DNA from: an uncultured Marvinbryantia sp.
GTDB taxonomy: Bacteria; Bacillota; Clostridia; Lachnospirales; Lachnospiraceae
Length of the DNA: 64,000 nucleotides
Direction: 5' to 3'
NCBI GenBank assembly: GCA_934373455.1
Contig: CAKRON010000002.1
Span: forward strand, 4,225 to 68,224
Each line of letters opens with the position of its first letter. The stretch's first letter is position 1. The position numbers and the translations under genes are program-made. This document shows positions 8,701 to 17,333 of the stretch, piece after piece. Under the pieces are notes generated by a model that did no database searches, was not told where the DNA came from, and was given only the letters and a program-made list of their open reading frames with translations.

Positions 8701-11082
8701 GTGGATAAATACGAATACCAGGCTAAGCTGGAAGAAATAAAAAAACTGGTTGATAAAGAAGAATATGAAGAAGCAGCAGCAATTGCTGATACAATAGAAT
8801 GGAAGAGAGTCAGAAGTGTACGTACCCTCTGTCTGGTCAGTGAAATATATGAGATAGTAGGCAGGGCAGAAGACAGTAAGAATATCTTATATCGTGCATA
8901 CAGACGTTCACCTGGCAGCAGACAGATTCTGTACCGCCTGACAGAGGCATGTGTACAGACACAGGACTTTGACGATGCAGTAGAATATTACACCGAATAC
9001 GTAAATCTGGCCCCTCATGATAATAATAGATATATTTTAAAATACGAGATTTATAAGGGAAGAGGATCTTCCATAGAAGAACAGATCAAAGTACTGGAAG
9101 AATTGAAGAGTCAGGAATATACAGAGCAGTGGGCTTATGAACTGGCGAAGCTCTATTCTGAAGCAGGAATGGTTGACAAATGTATTGCTGAGTGTGATGA
9201 TCTTGCACTGTGGTTCCATAATGGACAATATGTAGTACAGGCATTGGAATTAAAGAAAAAATATGCACAATTGACTCCGGAGCAGCAGACGATTTATGAT
9301 AATCCGAGCAGTATCGTGGATATGGAGACAAAAGAAGCAGCAATCGAAGCGGCAGTACCGACACTGGATGAAGAAATCATGAAAGAGATGCCTAAGTCAG
9401 AGACAGAAGCAATAGCAGACAGTATCATGATGAATACAGAGAAGGAAATTGCAGCTGCTGTGACAGAACACAAAGAGGAAGAGAAGACCTCAGTGGCAGA
9501 GACAGAAAAGAAAGTAAAAGAATTTGATACAGTAGATATGCAGAATGAACTGGCGAACAGTATGAGACAGATTCTTTCTGGTATGCGGGGAGTAAAACCT
9601 GTGGCAGAATTGAAGCAGGAACCGAAACAGGAGTCAAAGCAGGAGCCGGAAGCTGTGGCAGTTACAGAAGAAGAACCGGAAGAGCAGATCGAAGGACAGA
9701 TGTCCATTGATGATATATTAACTGAAAAGGCAGAGAGCACCGCTGAACCGACAAAGGTACAGCAGATGGAAGAACAGAAGGACGCTCAGAAGCCAGAAGT
9801 GCAGGATATAGAAACACAGGATGCTGCCAGAGAACAGAATATACTGGAAGCAAAGACAATTAATTTGTCAGAGAGTATCCGCAGAGAGATCGGAGACCGT
9901 GATCTCAGATCCTATGCCGCTGAACTGGCAGCAAGACAGAAAGAAGCTGTAAAGATGCAGATACCGGTGCCTGATCTTGGAAAGGCTCCTGAGTTAAAAG
10001 AGATACCGGTAGAAAAACCTGTACGCAAAACAATAACAGAAGAAGCACCAGTGCAGAAAGTGGCAGAACCGGAAGCACCAGTGCAGAAAGTGGCAGAACC
10101 GGAAATGCCAGTGCAGAAAGTGGCAGAGCCAGAAGCACCGGTACAGGAAACAGTGGAACCGGAAGTGCCAGTGCAGGAAGCAGTAGAACTGGAAGTACCG
10201 GTGCAGGAAACAGCAGAACCGGAAGTACCGGTACAGGAGGCAGCAGAACCAGAAGTGCCAGTGCAGGAAGCGCAGGCACAGCCAAAGATCGATCCGATGA
10301 GTTATGTTCGCTATGGGCTTGATGAGAAAGAAAAGAGTATGCTTGGTTTCTGGAGCAACATCCGCGGTGTAAATGAACAGGTAAATGAGGCGGTTACATT
10401 GATGATGAGAAGTATTCTTGCGGATAAGACATCTTCTCATGGCAATGTACTTTTAATTGGTGATGCCGGAAACGGACGTACCACACTTGCTCTTGGCATT
10501 GCAAAGATCATCGGACGCTGTAAAGGAATGCAGAGCCAGAAGGTTGCTAAGATCTATGCAGAAGATTTGAACAGCAAAGACATAGCAGCAACCGTCAATA
10601 AGATTGCCGGAGGTATTCTGATTATTGAAGAAGCAGGCGATCTCAGTGACAATGCGGCTGCACAGTTGTCTATGGCGATGGATTTCAAGACAGATGGATT
10701 GATTGTTTTCCTGGAAGATGAGAGAAGATATCTGATGGATTTGTTAGGACGCAATCCGCAGTTTGCTCAGAAATTCGATATTACGATGAATGTACCGACA
10801 TTGACCAATGATGAACTGGTAGAATTCGGTAAGTATTATGCGCTTCAGAATGACAGCGTTATGGATGATTCTGCGGTACTTACTTTGTATGACGGAATTG
10901 GTACTCTTCAGAATTCAGAACAGCCGGTAGCGATTCTGGATGTAAAAGAAATTATGGATAAAGCTATCAAGAAGGCGAATAAATTCAGCCTCGGCAAGCT
11001 GTTTTCTACAGTGTCCGGAAAGCGGTATGATTCAGAAGACCGTATTATCATTAAGGGTAAATATTTTGGAAAAATAAAATAG
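8701..11082 (+). CDS. TPR-repeat protein with acidic linker and C-terminal AAA+-like ATPase domain
   Basis: 793-residue protein without signal peptide or membrane segments. Residues ~1-200 form TPR-like helical pairs (AYRRSPGSRQILYRLTEA, AVEYYTEYVNLAPHD). A long Glu/Gln/Pro-rich linker follows (~200-530) and includes eight 10-residue EAPVQKVAEP-type repeats. The C-terminal ~270 residues look like an AAA+ fold: a Walker A-like GDAGNGRTT (~583-592) with Arg where Lys is usual, then GGILIIEEAGD as a Walker B-like element (~637). GTG at 8701 is chosen because AAGGGGTG ends 9 bases before it; a GTG at 8689 would overlap that ribosome site. Own promoter and probable terminator, so likely monocistronic. 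Function unknown; a protein-assembly or scaffolding role is only a guess. Confidence 0.75.
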   Translation: MDKYEYQAKLEEIKKLVDKEEYEEAAAIADTIEWKRVRSVRTLCLVSEIYEIVGRAEDSKNILYRAYRRSPGSRQILYRLTEACVQTQDFDDAVEYYTEYVNLAPHDNNRYILKYEIYKGRGSSIEEQIKVLEELKSQEYTEQWAYELAKLYSEAGMVDKCIAECDDLALWFHNGQYVVQALELKKKYAQLTPEQQTIYDNPSSIVDMETKEAAIEAAVPTLDEEIMKEMPKSETEAIADSIMMNTEKEIAAAVTEHKEEEKTSVAETEKKVKEFDTVDMQNELANSMRQILSGMRGVKPVAELKQEPKQESKQEPEAVAVTEEEPEEQIEGQMSIDDILTEKAESTAEPTKVQQMEEQKDAQKPEVQDIETQDAAREQNILEAKTINLSESIRREIGDRDLRSYAAELAARQKEAVKMQIPVPDLGKAPELKEIPVEKPVRKTITEEAPVQKVAEPEAPVQKVAEPEMPVQKVAEPEAPVQETVEPEVPVQEAVELEVPVQETAEPEVPVQEAAEPEVPVQEAQAQPKIDPMSYVRYGLDEKEKSMLGFWSNIRGVNEQVNEAVTLMMRSILADKTSSHGNVLLIGDAGNGRTTLALGIAKIIGRCKGMQSQKVAKIYAEDLNSKDIAATVNKIAGGILIIEEAGDLSDNAAAQLSMAMDFKTDGLIVFLEDERRYLMDLLGRNPQFAQKFDITMNVPTLTNDELVEFGKYYALQNDSVMDDSAVLTLYDGIGTLQNSEQPVAILDVKEIMDKAIKKANKFSLGKLFSTVSGKRYDSEDRIIIKGKYFGKIK
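10042..10281 (+). repeat. 30-bp tandem repeat, 8 units, in the TPR/ATPase linker
   Basis: Eight 30-bp units start at 10042 and repeat every 30 bases (GAAGCACCAGTGCAG...). They encode decapeptides of the form E-x-PVQ-x-x-x-EP. The last unit is degenerate. Confidence 0.9.
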
Positions 11083-11098
11083 AAACTATACACAAAGA

Positions 11099-11150
11099 GA
11101 TACTCTGTGAATGAGGCAAAGTGCTGATTTTGCAGGGTATTTTTTATTTT
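11099..11150 (+). terminator. Probable terminator after the TPR/ATPase gene
   Basis: ATACTCTG pairs with CAGGGTAT (one G-U pair) across a ~20-base loop and is followed by TTTTTTATTTTT. The stem is moderate, so the call is tentative. Confidence 0.45.
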
Positions 11151-11152
11151 TC

Positions 11153-11181
11153 TTGACATCATATATACCGTTCGGTATACT
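11153..11181 (+). promoter_or_regulatory. Promoter with built-in TetR-type operator for the tetR-glgB pair
   Basis: TTGACA (11153-11158), 17-bp spacer, TATACT (11176-11181). The spacer and -10 contain the perfect palindrome TATACCGTTCGGTATA (11164-11179), a common shape for TetR-family operators. Repressor bound here would block polymerase, so autoregulation by the next gene is likely. Confidence 0.8.
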
Positions 11182-11256
11182 TGGAAATAAGAAGTGAAAT
11201 GAACAAAGAATGCACAGGCATTCTGGAAGTACAGGCTCGAAGACGGAGAAGAAGAA

Positions 11257-11838
11257 ATGGATAATCGGGAAAAAATACTGTCATGTGCATTAGAGCTTTT
11301 TTATCATAAGGGCTATGATGCAGTTGGGATACAGGAGATTTGCCAGACAGCCGGGATTACCAAGCCTACACTGTATCATTATTTCGGGAGTAAATATGGA
11401 CTCCTGGAAGCACTGCTGGAGCATGAATTGTCAGGATTTCTTGGCAGAATGTCAGAGAATGCCAGATTTCAGAATGGAATAGAAGAATCGCTGACTGCAT
11501 TTGCAGGAACTCTGATTGGATTTGCAAATGAAAATCATCAGGCGTACATGCTTCTTATGACATTCACTTATTCAGCAAGGGGAAGTGAAGCCTACCAGGC
11601 AGCACGGCCATATATTACACAGTTGTATAATCTGGCAGTACAGTTGTTTGAACAGGCATCAGGGCAGCTGGGCAATATGAACGGACGTCAGAAACAGTTT
11701 GCTATAGGATTCCTGGGATTGATTAATCATTACATTTTATTTCTCGGATATCAGGAAGAGAAAGACGGAAAGATAACCGTATCAGAAGAACAGAAAAGCA
11801 GTCTGATTCATCAATTTATGCACGGAATCTGGACATGA
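11257..11838 (+). CDS. TetR/AcrR family transcriptional regulator
   Basis: 193-residue regulator. The N-terminal helix-turn-helix is classic: ILSCALELFYHKGYDAVGIQEICQ, then AGITKPTLYHYFGSKYGLLEALL (residues ~6-50). The C-terminal ~140 residues form the variable ligand-binding/dimer part. It lies just downstream of a promoter whose core holds a TetR-like palindrome, and 22 bases upstream of glgB, so it probably controls itself and glgB. Ligand unknown. Confidence 0.9.
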   Translation: MDNREKILSCALELFYHKGYDAVGIQEICQTAGITKPTLYHYFGSKYGLLEALLEHELSGFLGRMSENARFQNGIEESLTAFAGTLIGFANENHQAYMLLMTFTYSARGSEAYQAARPYITQLYNLAVQLFEQASGQLGNMNGRQKQFAIGFLGLINHYILFLGYQEEKDGKITVSEEQKSSLIHQFMHGIWT

Positions 11839-11860
11839 GAATAAAAAGGGGGACAAGATC

Positions 11861-13849
11861 ATGGAATTAAAAGAAATGCGTATCGGAGAACTGGATCAGT
11901 ATTTGTTTGGCCAGGGTACACATTATGACATCTATAAGAAGCTGGGAGCACATCTGGTAACGAACGAAGGGAAAAAAGGCGTATATTTTGCAGTCTGGGC
12001 GCCACACGCAGCACAGGTACATGTGGTAGGAGAGTTTAATGACTGGGAAGAAAAAGAAGAATACGCCATGACTCGGGTAGGAGAAATCGGTATCTATGAG
12101 TTATTTGCAGAAGGAGTCAAAAAGGGTGAATTATATAAATTCCTGATTACAACCAAAGATGGAAGAAAGCTGTATAAGGCAGATCCATATGGCAATCAGG
12201 CAGAATTTCGCCCAGGCACGGCTTCGAGAGTAACAGATATCTCCAAGCTGAAATGGGCAGATGCGAGATGGATCAAAGCCAGAGCAAAGCAGAACATAGA
12301 TGAGATGCCAATGGCAATTTATGAAGTACATCCGGGATCCTGGAGAAAGCATCCGGTAACAGAAGAAGATCCGGATGGATTTTACAATTATCGTGAATTT
12401 GCCCATGAAATTACAGAATATGTAAAAGATATGGGATATACCCATGTGGAACTGATGGGTATTGCAGAGCATCCATTTGATGGATCCTGGGGATATCAGG
12501 TCATTGGATATTATGCACCGACAGCCAGATATGGTACGCCGGAAGATTTTCAGTATATGGTGAATTATCTTCATAAGAATGGAATCGGTGTGATTCTGGA
12601 CTGGGTACCGGCACATTTCCCAAAGGACGCAGCAGGACTGGCAGATTTTGACGGAGAAGCATTATATGAATATGCAGATCCGAGAAAAGGCGAGCATCCG
12701 GATTGGGGAACAAAGGTATTTGATTATGCGAAAAATGAAGTGAAGAACTTCCTGATTGGCAATGCATTATATTGGATCGAACAATTCCATATTGATGGAC
12801 TGCGTGTAGATGCGGTAGCATCGATGCTTTATCTGGATTACGGAAGAAGTGCAGGAAACTGGGTTCCGAATATATATGGGGAAAATAAAAACCTGGAAGC
12901 AATTGAATTCTTCAAGCATTTGAATACGGTAGTGACAGGAAGAAATCATGGAACTATGGTGATCGCAGAAGAATCCACAGCATGGCCACAGGTGACAGGA
13001 AAACCGGAAGACGGCGGTCTTGGATTCAGCATGAAATGGAACATGGGATGGATGCATGATTTTCTGGATTATATGAAGCTGGATCCATACTTCAGAAGCT
13101 ATAACCACAATAAGATGACATTTTCCATGACCTATGCATTTTCAGAAAAATATGTACTGGTATTATCGCATGATGAAGTTGTACATATGAAAGGTTCTAT
13201 GATCAATAAGATGCCAGGCGAATATGATGATAAGTTTGCCAATCTGAAAGCCGGGTATAGTTTTATGATGGGACATCCTGGTAAGAAGCTTCTTTTCATG
13301 GGGCAGGATTTTGCGCAGTTCCGGGAATGGAGTGAGGCAAGAGAGCTTGACTGGTATCTTCTGGCAGAGGAAAAGCATGTTCAGATGAAAAATTTTGTGC
13401 GGGAACTTCTGCATCTGTATCAGGGCAGTCCTGCTTTATATGAAACAGATGACAACTGGGAAGGATTTGAGTGGGTGAATGCAGATGACAGTGACCGCAG
13501 CATTTTCAGTTTTATTCGTCATTCGAAAGATGGAAAGAGTAATCTGTTATTTGTTGTGAACTTTACACCGGTAGAACGACCGGAATATCGTGTAGGGGTT
13601 CCGCAGTCGGGAAGTTATAAGCTGGTACTGAACAGTGATGAAGCTCGTTTTGGCGGAAGCGGAGCAAAGAAAGCGACAAGCTATCGTTCCAGAAAAGGAG
13701 AGTGTGACGGAAAAGCACAGTCTATCGGATACAGTTTGCCGGCATATGGTGTAGCCGTATTCCAGTATGAGAAGAAAGAGGCATCTGCAAAGAAACCGAC
13801 AACGAGAAAAAGAACAGTAAAGAAAGCTGCTGCAAAGGAACAGGAGTAA
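11861..13849 (+). CDS. glgB: 1,4-alpha-glucan branching enzyme (GH13)
   Basis: 662-residue enzyme that adds alpha-1,6 branches to glycogen. An N-terminal CBM48-like domain (residues ~25-120, GVYFAVWAPHAAQVHVVGEFNDW) precedes the GH13 barrel. Catalytic regions are visible: DWVPAHFP (region I), GLRVDAVASMLYLDY (region II, nucleophile Asp), VIAEESTAWP (region III, acid/base Glu) and LSHDEVVHMKG (region IV). The C-terminus adds a beta domain and a Lys/Arg/Ala tail (~640-662) not needed for catalysis. GGGGG precedes the ATG. No other glycogen genes are adjacent; pairing with a TetR regulator is unusual for glgB. Confidence 0.95.
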   Translation: MELKEMRIGELDQYLFGQGTHYDIYKKLGAHLVTNEGKKGVYFAVWAPHAAQVHVVGEFNDWEEKEEYAMTRVGEIGIYELFAEGVKKGELYKFLITTKDGRKLYKADPYGNQAEFRPGTASRVTDISKLKWADARWIKARAKQNIDEMPMAIYEVHPGSWRKHPVTEEDPDGFYNYREFAHEITEYVKDMGYTHVELMGIAEHPFDGSWGYQVIGYYAPTARYGTPEDFQYMVNYLHKNGIGVILDWVPAHFPKDAAGLADFDGEALYEYADPRKGEHPDWGTKVFDYAKNEVKNFLIGNALYWIEQFHIDGLRVDAVASMLYLDYGRSAGNWVPNIYGENKNLEAIEFFKHLNTVVTGRNHGTMVIAEESTAWPQVTGKPEDGGLGFSMKWNMGWMHDFLDYMKLDPYFRSYNHNKMTFSMTYAFSEKYVLVLSHDEVVHMKGSMINKMPGEYDDKFANLKAGYSFMMGHPGKKLLFMGQDFAQFREWSEARELDWYLLAEEKHVQMKNFVRELLHLYQGSPALYETDDNWEGFEWVNADDSDRSIFSFIRHSKDGKSNLLFVVNFTPVERPEYRVGVPQSGSYKLVLNSDEARFGGSGAKKATSYRSRKGECDGKAQSIGYSLPAYGVAVFQYEKKEASAKKPTTRKRTVKKAAAKEQE

Positions 13850-13887
13850 TATAACAGATTCAAGGCGTTTTTGAAGAGGATGAATCT

Positions 13888-15807
13888 ATGGAAAGTATCG
13901 GAGAACGGTATAAAAAAGCAGTAACAAGAACGATATGCTATGTTTTGTGTATACTGATGACAGGCATAGCTGGCTGGCATGTACAGGCACAGGATCTGAC
14001 CGGAAAGACTGAGGGGCATGACTCTGTTTATGTGAGCGGTACTTATCAGCCACAGGCGGTAACAGAACAGGCTGGTATTGGAGCATTTGACGCAGATGAA
14101 GATGATAGTTTTCTGAATTGTTACCGTTCCGGAAAGACAGCATATTACGGAGCGCAGTTAACAGCAGAAAATGAACGCAGTGTCTATACGGTGCTGGCAG
14201 AGAAAAGCAGACGGGGACAGATCAGAAGTGCAGATTCTTATGGAAGATCAATTACTGTAAAACTGGCAGAAAAAGTAACCTTGCCATCTTCAAAATCAAC
14301 AGAATCTGCAGCATACAGAAAGCTTTATAATGAAGTCGGAAAAGCAATTGATGCGTTCCTGTTTGATTACACGGAGAATTACTGGGTTTATGGTTATCGT
14401 TGGGCACCTGTTTATTCTGGTAAGTCATCTTCAATTTGCAGTGTAGACATCTGGTTTATAGATTACTATGACGGAATCCGTTCAGAGAATGCGATGACAG
14501 AGGCAGAATTAAATACACTGCTGAAGAAGATAAATGGAACCAACAGATACGAGATTGTAAAGCAGGCATATGAAGAGGTAATCAAACTGGTTACATATCC
14601 TACAGGAACAAATCTGGATTATCTGCCTTATCATACAATCACTGGTGGACTGCTTGAAAAATACGGGCATAAAGGAGTATGCGACTGTTATGCCAGAATC
14701 TTTCGCCTTTTGTGCCAGAAAAAAGGCATCGCCTGTATTCTGGTGACAGGAGGATCGGAAGTGGTGAATGGAGAAGTGCTTGCCGATCATATCTGGAATT
14801 ATGTGCAGATGGGAGATGGAAAGTGGTATCTGGTGGACTGCACCTGGGACGATCAGGAGGCAGATGTACCGGAGATGACACATTTTCTTGCCGGATCCGG
14901 GACTGAGGGATTTTTCTCAGAGACAGTGGGACAAAGCCATTTGCCGGTAGGGAGATTCACATACAGTGCATATAAGCCTTTTACGGTTCCTAAATTATCA
15001 GTCAACGCTTATACTGATCAGATAAGAGTAGAAACAGAACCACAAAAGGCAGAACTTAATATGACGAGCCTGATTATGAAGGAAGGCGACATCAAAGAAC
15101 TGTCGGCGAAAGTTGTTCCGAATACATTTCCTACTGATAAACTGGAGTGGAAAAGTTCCAATAGCAGTATAGTCAGTATTACAGATTTTGGAAGTGCAGG
15201 TAAAATATATATAACAGGGCTGAAAGCAGGAAAAGCAGACATCACAGTAACATATAATAATAAAGTGCTGGCATCCTGTCATGTGATTGTGAATGCAAAG
15301 CAGTCAGCTGCTGTATACAAAATAAAATTAAATACAAATAGTTTACCGATGCAGGTGAAGACATCTACAAAAGCGTTGAAAGTAATATCTTATTCCCCGG
15401 GTGACAGTATCAGGGAATGGAAGTCTTCAAATTCAAAATGCGTAAAAGTAGATAAAAAAACCGGAAAATTGACGGCTCTTCGTACAGGCACTGCAACCAT
15501 TACAGTTGTCAGCAGAAAAGGTGCAAAGGCATTTTGCAAAGTAAAGGTACAAAAGGGGCGGGTAGCAACCGGCAAACTGACTTTGAAAAAAACGGTTTTG
15601 GAGTTGAAAAAAGGTAAAAGTCAGAAAATACAGGTATTCAGAACCCCACTGACGGCAAATGATAAACTGAGTTATAAATCATCCAATAAAAAAGTAGCGA
15701 CGGTTAATTCAAAAGGTACAGTAAAGGCGAAGAAAAAAGGAACAGCAGTGATTACAGTCCGGTCAGCCAGTGGAAAAACAGTAAAATTAACAATAAAAGT
15801 AAAATAA
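13888..15807 (+). CDS. Secreted transglutaminase-like protein with three Big2-type Ig domains
   Basis: 639-residue exported protein. A signal peptide (residues ~8-34, ICYVLCILMTGIAGWHVQAQ) leads into a region with a transglutaminase-like core at ~255-335: GVCDCYARIFRLLCQKKGI (Cys), then LADHIWNYVQMGDGKWYLVDCTWDD (His and Asp of the triad). Three bacterial Ig-like (Big2) modules follow, recognised by the repeated W/YKSSN motif and GTATITV-type endings (~385-470, 475-555, 560-639). The start at 13888 follows AAGAGGATGAATCT. Such proteins usually act at the cell surface on peptides or wall components; the substrate here is unknown. No sorting signal or membrane anchor is visible at the C-terminus. 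Confidence 0.85.
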   Translation: MESIGERYKKAVTRTICYVLCILMTGIAGWHVQAQDLTGKTEGHDSVYVSGTYQPQAVTEQAGIGAFDADEDDSFLNCYRSGKTAYYGAQLTAENERSVYTVLAEKSRRGQIRSADSYGRSITVKLAEKVTLPSSKSTESAAYRKLYNEVGKAIDAFLFDYTENYWVYGYRWAPVYSGKSSSICSVDIWFIDYYDGIRSENAMTEAELNTLLKKINGTNRYEIVKQAYEEVIKLVTYPTGTNLDYLPYHTITGGLLEKYGHKGVCDCYARIFRLLCQKKGIACILVTGGSEVVNGEVLADHIWNYVQMGDGKWYLVDCTWDDQEADVPEMTHFLAGSGTEGFFSETVGQSHLPVGRFTYSAYKPFTVPKLSVNAYTDQIRVETEPQKAELNMTSLIMKEGDIKELSAKVVPNTFPTDKLEWKSSNSSIVSITDFGSAGKIYITGLKAGKADITVTYNNKVLASCHVIVNAKQSAAVYKIKLNTNSLPMQVKTSTKALKVISYSPGDSIREWKSSNSKCVKVDKKTGKLTALRTGTATITVVSRKGAKAFCKVKVQKGRVATGKLTLKKTVLELKKGKSQKIQVFRTPLTANDKLSYKSSNKKVATVNSKGTVKAKKKGTAVITVRSASGKTVKLTIKVK

Positions 15808-15878
15808 TACGATATGTAAAGAGAATGAATGGCGGTATTTTGGCATATACTTACACAAATAAAAAGGGTGGGTAAGGT

Positions 15879-16736
15879 ATGTCGGAATATCGCCATTTTA
15901 TAGCATATATTTATGAATATGAAAGCGGCATAAAAAAGAAAAATGCCGGGTTTGTGAAAGTAAACATCCGAAATGGGATTGCAAGAATGCAGATAAAATT
16001 CCAGACAGGAAAAAAAGAAAACTCGGAATATCAGGTATATGGATTTTTTCATGAAGAATCCTGGATACACGGAATCGTGTTAGGAGAAATACGAACAAAA
16101 AACGGAACAGCGGAAGGAAGTCTTCTGGTAAAAGAAAGCATATTGGAAGAGCAGGGACATACATTTCCGGAACTTTCCGGTCTGTGGATTCAAAAGATGG
16201 AAACAACGAAGGCAGACATATTTTTTATGACGGTGTGGGATGAAAAACCGGTAAATTGGGAGGCGTTCGTGACAGAGCTTCCGCAAAAAGAAGAAAATGA
16301 AGCAGAACAGATAACACCCGTAAGCGAAATAGAAGTACAGCAGATGCAGGAAGAAGGTCTTCAGGTAGAAAATCCTCATGAAGAAAGTCATCAAGAAAAC
16401 AGTCTTCAGAAGCGGTGGATCCGCTTTCAGTACCATTATCCCCATATGACCCCATTTGAAGATGATGAAATTGTGGAGTGTATTCGGATTACACCAAAAG
16501 ATATCGCTTTCTTAGGGGAAAAAGAAAGAGAATTTTGTATCAGTCCGTTTGTACAGCAAAAATATATGAAATATCAGCATCTTATGCTTGGGCTGCACAA
16601 AAATGGCAGATATATTCTGGCTGTGCCCGGATTAAACAGAAATATACAGGACAGAAATCTTGCTGCCATGTATGGATTCCCGGAGTATAAGGCTGGTTCA
16701 GATGAAATGACCGGATACTGGTATCATTTTTTATAA
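15879..16736 (+). CDS. Conserved hypothetical protein (DUF6128-like)
   Basis: 285-residue protein without signal peptide or membrane segment. Residues ~1-130 are beta-rich (GFVKVNIRNGIARMQIKFQ, YQVYGFFHEESWIHGIVLGEI). A Glu/Gln-rich linker follows (~135-175), then a C-terminal domain (~180-285) ending DRNLAAMYGFPEYKAGSDEMTGYWYHFL. It resembles a protein type common in Lachnospiraceae; the DUF6128 label is from memory and untested. GGGTAAGGT precedes the ATG. It lies between a secreted protein and an ECF sigma gene but shows no clear link to either. Confidence 0.65.
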   Translation: MSEYRHFIAYIYEYESGIKKKNAGFVKVNIRNGIARMQIKFQTGKKENSEYQVYGFFHEESWIHGIVLGEIRTKNGTAEGSLLVKESILEEQGHTFPELSGLWIQKMETTKADIFFMTVWDEKPVNWEAFVTELPQKEENEAEQITPVSEIEVQQMQEEGLQVENPHEESHQENSLQKRWIRFQYHYPHMTPFEDDEIVECIRITPKDIAFLGEKEREFCISPFVQQKYMKYQHLMLGLHKNGRYILAVPGLNRNIQDRNLAAMYGFPEYKAGSDEMTGYWYHFL

Positions 16737-16817
16737 AAAATATTTAAAGCATGCAACAAAACGACTTACTATTAACACTATATAGATGAGACGGATAAAA
16801 ATAAGGAGAACACTGGG

Positions 16818-17321
16818 ATGGAAAAAGAATCAGGTTTTGTGCGTAAGGCACGAAGGGGAGATGCCACGGCATTTGCCAGACTGTATCAGGAATATTATCT
16901 GGATCTGTATCGGTTTGCTTTCTATACGTTGAAGAACCGTCAGGATGCAGAAGACGTGGTGAGTGATACAGTAGCAGATGCCTGGGCACAGATTGCGGGT
17001 CTTAAGAAGGCAGAATCATTTAAAGCCTGGATATTTAAGATACTTTCCAATAAATGCAGACGGCGGCTGAAAGAATATCTGGATAAGACAGAAGAGATTC
17101 CGGAAGATTTAAGTGTACCAGACAGGAATCATGCGGAAGACGCCGATGTGCGGGCAGCATTTGCCAGATTAAGCGATGAAGAGAGAATGATTCTGTCATT
17201 GAATCTGTTTGGCGGTTATACAAGTAAAGAGATCGGAAGACTATTGGATCTGAATGACAATACTGTTCGGTCGAGACAGAAACGGGCACTGGAAAAGATG
17301 GCAGATTATCTGGAAAAGTAG
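16818..17321 (+). CDS. ECF-type RNA polymerase sigma factor
   Basis: 167-residue sigma-70 family factor of the extracytoplasmic-function type. Region 2 is seen at residues ~15-75 (FARLYQEYYLDLYRFAFYTLKNRQDAEDVVSDTVADAWAQI). Region 4 at ~110-165 carries the helix-turn-helix (LSDEERMILSLNLFGGYTSKEIGRLLDLNDNTVRSRQKRAL). There is no region 1 or 3, as usual for ECF factors. AAGGAG precedes the ATG. The following gene starts 12 bases after its stop and encodes a membrane-anchored protein, the usual anti-sigma position. Confidence 0.93.
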   Translation: MEKESGFVRKARRGDATAFARLYQEYYLDLYRFAFYTLKNRQDAEDVVSDTVADAWAQIAGLKKAESFKAWIFKILSNKCRRRLKEYLDKTEEIPEDLSVPDRNHAEDADVRAAFARLSDEERMILSLNLFGGYTSKEIGRLLDLNDNTVRSRQKRALEKMADYLEK

Positions 17322-17333
17322 GAGGAAACCAGG

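Noticed and set aside
9905-10285. Minus-strand frame rich in Leu/Pro/Val
   Set aside because: Antisense of the 30-bp repeat in the TPR/ATPase linker.
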